Shown here in pieces: positions 57,295-64,000 of a stretch of 64,000 nt of DNA; the stretch's first letter is position 1, and each line of letters starts with the position of its first letter. Source of the DNA: Podospora comata (Eukaryota; Ascomycota; Sordariomycetes; Sordariales; Podosporaceae); the NCBI GenBank assembly GCA_017354895.1, contig CP071497.1, positions 744,001 to 808,000 of the forward strand. The letters run 5' to 3'. The translations under genes were made by a program, and so were the position numbers. The notes beneath the pieces were generated by a model. That model did not search any database and was not told the origin of the DNA. It saw nothing but the letters and a program-made list of their open reading frames with translations.

Positions 57295-59153
57295 GTCGTT
57301 TGTACTCGCCCTTGTCCGTGGAGACACTGTCACTAGCCCAACCGTTTGGGCGGAAGGAGCGACGCTTCACTGTGTGCCCGTGCCGTGGTGGCTCCCTGAT
57401 GGTGCGGAGGAACGAAGGCAGACTCGGAACAGGAAGGAAGCTTGCAAATGTCGCCGTTCAGCCCTGGCAGAACTGACTGGGAACGCCGAAACTCTGGACT
57501 GGGAAGTCGGGGACAAAAGCCAACGTGGCAACTCAGAAAGCAATGATGAACCAGCAAGGAAAAGATAGCAAGAAAGGACAGCAGTAGTACAATGTACGTT
57601 CCGACGCGGGTACAACGACACCTCAAGCTCACAAGATGGAGGCACGGCAATTGGGAGGACCAAAAGTGGCGTTGCCATCAAGTCAGAGATATCGGAAGCT
57701 CAGGGGAACGCTCGGGGTCATGTCGACCGGGCGGACATCTTTCGGGCCATTTCCCAGGCGGCATGAGGCGTCGAGCTAATTCTTATGGCGGTGACATGGA
57801 ACGTCATCGAGTGGGAGTTTCCGAGGCAGGAGGTAAATGCCCGGTTTGATGCAGGTACCCGGGGTGGCACTGGCTACGGACGAGTTGGCAGCTGAAGTCT
57901 CAAGATGTTCCGACAGTGGATGGCGATCTCCATTTATACCATTCGACTCCAAGCTACCTACCTTATTTTTTGCAACTCATCTCAATGTTCTTCTCAACCT
58001 AGATGCCATCATACATCAATAGCAACGCCCACCACCTACCCCCGAGCTCAACATCCGTTTGTCTCCACAAATCCCACGAATCCCACCTCCCACGCAGGAA
58101 CCCGGCCAAGCAGCCTCACATCCCTAAGCTCCCGAGTGTTACCTGAGCTGAGAATCACTACCTAAATACACGATTTTGCACAGCAACAACATGCAGACGA
58201 CCGCGTATTCTGAGCAAACGTGGATACTTATGATCAAGGCGTTTGCTTCCTATGATGATTCCAGAAGATATCTAGACAGAGTTTCCCTTCCGGCTAATAA
58301 CATCGGAGATGGAGCTCACGGCAATTGGCTTCAGGGGTAAGTACGCCACCACACGCTGTTGTAGATCTCCGATCGGTCGGAACTAGCAATTCGCGTCCCA
58401 CATCAAAGCATTTGTTTCAGACGAAAAGGCACCTTGGCCCTGTCACCTCTCTTCGTACCTCTGGCACACTTGCACAACAACAAAAGTCAACACCAAATAA
58501 TGGAAAACCCCTTGTGCTTTTTTCTCTCGTCTCGAAATCCTTCTAGATTCTCCACTGAGAGTCCAAAACCCGAATGATTGAACTTTTATGTAATGTGAGA
58601 GAAACAAGACAGCCAACCACCCCCCCTTTGACGGGTCAGGACTGTCTCAACCTCCCGAACGTGTTCCTCCTGTCTTCCGTCATCCCACAAACACGACCAC
58701 AAGATCTTGCCGAAGTTGAACTCGGTGTACCGTGAATAAATTTTCTTTCCGTCTTGCCGACCACGTTGTACTCTCAATCTGATAAGAAGACATCCTATCC
58801 CCCTCCAGACCATCCCATCTTTTCCGCCACCGCATCTGGAGCTCTCGACTGGAGGTCTGGAAGTTAACCGCCAAGGCACGCTAGGGAGCTTTGTTGTCGT
58901 AGCTCCCGCTGTTAACCTCTCTTGGCTCGCCTCGGCGGTTGCTTTCAGGGGTACTATCTTCCGAGAGCAAAAACAACAAGAAGACAATGCTTTTAACTCA
59001 TGTACTGCTACCTATCTATACAGAACCCCAAGGTATCTAAATCCAGGATCAGAAACAGAAAAAAGAACAAGGAAAAAAAAGTGTACAACTCCATCTATCA
59101 TCTGCAAACCATCGTCCAAGTTGTGTTCGAGCATCAACTTCATCCCCCCTCAC
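57295..59153. other. 1.9-kb intergenic region
   Basis: Promoter of the glycosyltransferase and 3' side of the glucan synthase. At 58190-58339 a frame starting ATG (MQTTAYSEQTWILMIKAF) runs 49 codons and ends at GGGTAAGT, a donor-like word. It might be the first exon of a small gene, but no second exon is visible. Confidence 0.45.
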
Positions 59154-62100
59154 TCAAGGTTTACTCAACTGCTCCTTCCTAAAAAACGTCCCAAAAGCCA
59201 CACATATCCCCCCCTGCATCAACAAACAAACCCAAAACCACCCATTCCCCAACCCATCCAGACTCAACGCCAAATTGGGAAACACCGGCCCCGGCCCAAC
59301 CGCGTTCGGCGCCGTCGCCCTCCCCACTGCCGTAGCCACACTCCCCAGCACCTGCGCCGCCACCAGCGCAAAATTGTTGTGAAACCTCGTCGTGGTCTGC
59401 AAAAGCATCATGCCCACCCCCGTGCCTTGCAACGCATCCAAGACCCCGAGCCAAAGCCATAACGATCTCGACAGCAGAGCCCCGCCCACGTTTGATGCCC
59501 AGGGGAGGGAGGTGCCAACCCCGGAGACACCCCAAAAGATTTGCGCCCAACGTGGTGCGCCGAGGCCGATGGCGAGCACGGGGAAAAGCCAGCTGTGCTC
59601 GCGCGACAGGTGGGCGAGTTGCCAGAAGAGCGCGATCCAGATTAGGCCAAAGAAGAGGATGATGAGCAGCAGGATCTGCCAGGGTTGGGCGTGGGCCGTC
59701 GTCCAGAGGAAGCGCCAGCTGCGGCCGTAGTTGGAGGAGAGCCAGTAGTTTTGGATTATGACGGAAACGAGGAAGCACTGGGCGAGATGTCAATATGTGT
59801 GAAAGGGTAGGGTGAGTGATGATAAACTTACGATAATTAGCTTGCGTCGGAAAACAGACTTGAAAAATGATGGGATGGACCCCGGGGTTTGGCGGTAGTA
59901 ATCAGGCAAGCCGAGGTGGGTGACAACTGCTAATGCCATCATCAGCACCGCAACAGGGAGACAGACGGCCGACACAATCGTGTTGGATGCCCGCGCCATG
60001 GGGATGCCGTTGCTGTCGTAAGAACTGAGAAGAGATCCCCAGTACCAGAGACCGCTGATGTAAATCTGCTGTACACCCTGCACAGCGCAGGCACGGATGA
60101 CCCATGTCCTCACTGGCGCACCGCCCTCGTCGCCAAAGTTGAGAGCAAAGAACATTGATCCGCTGGAAGATGCTGCTGCATACAGCCCAGAGGCTGTGTT
60201 CTGGACCCAGCCTCGCGCATAGAATGACTGCGCAAACGGCGCGCAGCCAGCAAAGAGAAAGGCAAGACCGTAGATGGCAAAAGGTGTAGACAAGACCCAG
60301 ACAGATTTGAGATTGCGGGAACCGACCCACCAGCAAATGGACGTTGCGGCGTAAATCGAGGCAATAGTGTAAAGCGTTCCCGCTGTCTGACCCTGTTCGC
60401 CATTGAGCAGGGAAATCTGGTACGAGTTGGCAGCTAGGATTTGTCCAAGCGCCAAAATGAGAGTGTAAATAGGCCAGTCAAACACCTTTCGAAGCATGAA
60501 CTTCTGCATAGCAGTCGCATGCGCCACGGGAGGCACATCTTCCGTCTCAAAAGTGGAAACATACTGCCCATGAGTGGCATGCAATTCGTCTCCATCCTCG
60601 GCTGAGTAGACCGAAGACGCAATACTGGGTGTGTAGGGGCTTGCTGGGCGGGATGGAACATCTAAAAAGCGAGGGTGAACACGACCTGGCGAAGGTGGCT
60701 CCACAAGAGTGACCTTGGATGTGTTTCGAGACGAAGATAATCCGAATTTGATGCTCTTGTAGTCTTGGAACCATTGCTTTTCAGACCGGACCAGATATTG
60801 CTCAATGCAGAGATCGGTCTCTGAAGATTTGGCATCAAGATTCGCCAACATCTTCTGGAACTCGACAGTGTATTCGCCATCAGTGTCCGTGAAGAACGGG
60901 TCAACCTTTTGCAGTGCAAAGTCCTTGCGCCCTTTGGTGACAGAACGAATAGAGACATCTGAGTACCTCTTGGTATTTGGAGATGGCAGAGGAGGCATAA
61001 GTGGCCATACTGCTGCATCAGACATCGGACTTCTTCCACCTGATGACAGGCCGTTGTAGCCAGGCGTGAGAAACGAGGTAGGAGTGATGGGTCGGCCAGA
61101 CTGTAGTTCTGTCGGTGTGGGTGAAGCAGAACGTGAGAGATTTGTCTTGGAGAGTCCAACAAGTCGGAGGTGGTCTGGCTTGTCCCTGTGCTTCTGAGAC
61201 TTTTGGATTGATGTGCTGTGAAGCTCGCTGATCTCTTCTACCCATCGCGCGACTGGGAAGCGCTGTTTGGCTGAGACAGCTCTCATCTTCGCACGAGTCT
61301 CGGTATCTGAGGCGAGGGCGCCCTCGATGGCATCTTTGAACTGACTGATGAGATGCTTGGCCGATGTTGATTCGACAGTGTAATACCACCCGGGCATGTT
61401 CCCGAGGCCACCTGAAACTTGTTAGCCTTGACTGTAAGACTCGATCAGGGATAACGCTTACCAACTCGAGCTCCCACCCCCAACGCTCCTTTTCTCCCAA
61501 ATTCCACTGCCACCAAGCCAAACGGCTCGTCGCGAGATGGAATAAGCGCAAACTCAGCACCACTGAAGATATATGGAGGCAGCTGCGTAAACTCTGGCTT
61601 GGAGAAAACCCGACCAGGATACTGCTCCATAAGTCTTGCCAATTTGATAGCAGCCAACTTGCCATAGAGGTCGATAACTGGCCCGATAGCAATCAACTGC
61701 ACCTTTGGATTGTGCTCCAACACAGACGGGAACACGTCTGCAATAATATCCACCCCCTTCTGCATAGACCATCGACCAACAAAGACAAACAATTCAGCAT
61801 CTGCATCTTGCTTTAGGCCAGCCCATTCCTGGGCCTGCCGACGGAGCCCAGCACGCTTAGCTTCAAACTCGCCATCAACGTGAACCTTCTCAGCCTGGGA
61901 AGCTGCCTCAAGCTCCGGCGACCACTCAGCTGTGTCCGAAGGATCTGGATTTGGAAGGCTTCCAATCTTTGAGAGGCCCCAGAAAATTGGATATCGTGCA
62001 AAACTTCTCTTGCCATACTTCTTGGAGACTCCCACCGCTCCGAAGCCGTGTTGGAACTCCCGCAGATAACTAGCTCCCGCGTGCAGTAAGTTGAAGACCT

Positions 62101-64000
62101 CGCCAAATTGCACAAATCGTTCCACAACCTTCTGGTCCAAGTTGAAAACCTTGCAGACCTCCTCCTTTTCTTCTTTCGTTCCAAGGCTCCACATTCCCTG
62201 AAATTCGGCGTTGTGAAGAGAAAGGCAGCATGGAATAACACGAGGGAGTAGGTACAATGGGGCAAGGGCGCCGTGGAAGTCGTTGATGTGGTAAATGTCC
62301 GGGTTGAAGCGCTTCAAGGCCTCGGCAATACACTGGTTCCAAGCCGAGTAGTAAATGGCGCTGTCAAGATCATCCATTCTTTCCGGGTACGGATTGGCGG
62401 GTGTTTGAAGGCGGAAAACTGGTGCATCGAGCAGAACGTAGGTGATATTCCGGAGCGTGTGGTATTGAACATCGACATTGTACTGAGAGCCGAGAATCGT
62501 GATCTCCATAGGCTCGGCACGTTGATCAACTGGGTACCCATTAGGATACGCGTTCTCAAGACCCCCAACACACGGGACGACCCAGATGATATCTAGATGG
62601 CCAAGAGCTTTGCCCATCAGTTGTGCCATCACACCAAGACCACCGATCTTGATCTTGATCTTCCAGTCTTCAATATCGTACTCCATTGTGGCAATGAGGG
62701 CCTTCTTGCGAGGAGCCCCAATGTCCATATGAAGGCCTTGGCCATTCAACCCTCTGCCGGTTGTGTGTGATGTCCCGGGCCGTGTTGGACCACCGACAGA
62801 GGATGCATCAGACGAGGGTCGACTCGGTCGAGGCAATGGCTTTTCCTTCATTTCGAAAACTTGCCGGAGCTTCTCAGACAGTTTACCATGCTTCGTGACA
62901 GCGCCCGAAACATTGTGCTTGACTTTGTAAAACGACCCGGTGAATGTGAATACGACGAGCCATCCCGTAAGCAACGGCAACACCCACATGAGCGAGAAGA
63001 TTGTAATCTGCCGTACCCTGCTGCCTGCTGGAAACTTGCTGTATCTCATGGTGGCATCGTCCACTTCAAACCGCCATCCCACAAAAGGGGAAGGGGGAGA
63101 CTCAGTGATGTTGACAACATTTTGCCTCAAGGACCCAGGGGGCAGTCTGTCAAGCACATAGTCGAAGTTGACATCACCGAAAATCCACGTCTGGTCCGGA
63201 AGACCATCCGGGTTCAAGCCCCAAACGTTAAATTGCAGAGCGGTTGGCCACTCAGCCATGATATCCACAGACCAAACACCACTGTCGGCCTTCTGGAGCA
63301 TCTTGTTTGGAATGCCTGCGTCGAACCCGAACGCATTGAAGTGACCGTTGATGAAGAGGTGGGGGAAACGCCGGGGTAGGTTGGATGCATCCAGGTCACC
63401 TTCTTGCTGGTGATGGCTACTTCCAGCAAGCTTGCTGTAGTACTGACAGACGACATGCTCGCCAGTCCAATCCTGCAGGTTTGTTCCTGTCCAATTCTTG
63501 GCTGGTAGCCTGTAGTCTTCGCCCGTGTAATCGAGCCATGGGGTCCAGTTCGAGCTCCATGTTTGAGAACATCGGAACTTGGTGGCGCCTGCTGCTCTGT
63601 GGCGAACAAAGATGTCCTCTCCTTTAGCGTAGACAAGCTCCCTGGAGTAGTTGGCATGTCTGGGGAAGACCATGGGATTGCTCTGGGGCCCAACTCGCAA
63701 CAGGAAGTGATCCGTTGATCCCGTACTGCCCGTGCCCGCTTTGTCGGTGGCATTCCGTACTGTAATGCGGTGAATGCCATCGGGAATGGAGTTGATTGTG
63801 GCGGCGAATTCCCACACCGATGCGACCTGACCAACGTATTTTGTGGAATTTTCAACGACATTCAGCTTCTTGCATCTCAGGGACCCCCTATTGAGCGACG
63901 CAACAGCTCCGCCGACCGTGTTGGATGTAATCTCGATGGAGTTGAATACACCCTCACAATCCATCTCCTGTGAAAAATGTATCTGTATCTCCACAGATGT
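59154..64000 (-). CDS. cell-wall alpha-1,3-glucan synthase, C-terminal 1580 residues (5' partial)
   Basis: Three exons seen: >64000-61462, 61411-59832 and 59777-59154, with introns of 50 and 54 bp; the frame is open to the right edge. Visible parts in order: an N-terminal beta-sandwich region after the missing extracellular amylase-like domain (GDVNFDYVLDRLPPGSL at its end); one TM (ITIFSLMWVLPLLTGWLVVF); the cytosolic GT5 glycogen-synthase-like domain (KIKIGGLGVMAQLMGKALGH, DIYHINDFHGALAPLYLLP, LFVFVGRWSMQKGVDIIADV, IPSRDEPFGLVAVEFGRKG, the retaining E-x7-E site); a Ser/Pro-rich linker; and about ten TMs forming the proposed export channel (MLRKVFDWPIYTLILALGQ onward). It makes and exports alpha-1,3-glucan to the wall. 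The family is about 2300-2400 residues long, so roughly 800 are missing. Confidence 0.96.

Overview
The window is nuclear DNA of a filamentous ascomycete, most likely a sordariomycete of the Sordariales type. The grounds are short spliceosomal introns of about 50-100 bp with GT..AG ends and CTAAC-like branch sites, intron-containing tRNA genes, dispersed monocistronic genes on both strands, and typical fungal products: a nonribosomal peptide synthetase, a LaeA-type methyltransferase, LIS1/PAC1, an XMAP215/Stu2 protein, alpha-1,3-glucan synthase, a Zn2Cys6 factor and GH3/GH93 secreted hydrolases. The order assignment is inference; no species is named.

Layout. 1-7432 (+): C-terminal part of an NRPS cut by the left edge (E, C, A-like, T-like, C, T-like, long disordered tail). 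9045-10444 (+): LaeA-like methyltransferase. 10978-11062 (-): tRNA-Arg(CCT). 11.1-14.3 kb: gene-poor stretch with a Zn2Cys6 relic and a small Cys-rich protein gene (-). 14365-14898 (+): broken beta/gamma-crystallin-like gene. 15045-16474 (-): membrane-anchored metallophosphatase. 16744-16829 (-): tRNA-Gly(CCC). 17377-20322 (-) and 21910-23451 (+): divergent Stu2/XMAP215 and LIS1/PAC1 genes. 24.0-25.0 kb (-): decayed gene. 25186-25892 (-): secreted hypothetical. 26969-27941 (-) and 28652-29521 (+): divergent TPMT-type methyltransferase and CE1-type esterase. 29694-33332 (-): 1212-residue disordered repeat protein. 34000-36330 (-): orphan protein of 732 residues. 38656-40331 (+): hexose transporter. 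40774-40863 (-): tRNA-Phe. 41172-43574 (-) and 44295-45568 (+): divergent GH3 beta-xylosidase and GH93 exo-arabinanase. 46113-47839 (+): SYLF/Ysc84 protein. 49505-51638 (+): Zn2Cys6 factor. 52704-54350 (-): coiled-coil orphan with a diverged duplicate of its first exon upstream. 55489-57294 (-): fringe-like glycosyltransferase. 59154-64000 (-): alpha-1,3-glucan synthase, N-terminus beyond the right edge.

How the genes fit together. Most are ordinary core-genome genes. Three functional pairings stand out: Stu2 with LIS1 (both microtubule plus-end/dynein factors) share one intergenic region; a beta-xylosidase and an exo-arabinanase (plant-wall polysaccharide side- and main-chain sugars) share a 720-bp promoter region near a sugar transporter and a CE1 esterase; and the NRPS lies next to a LaeA-type methyltransferase. 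The most unusual object is the NRPS 3' end, where an intact reading frame carries a C-A-T-C-T tail in which every inspected catalytic or carrier residue is replaced. Exon joins were worked out by eye from splice sites and frame continuity; all complete multi-exon genes give an uninterrupted frame.
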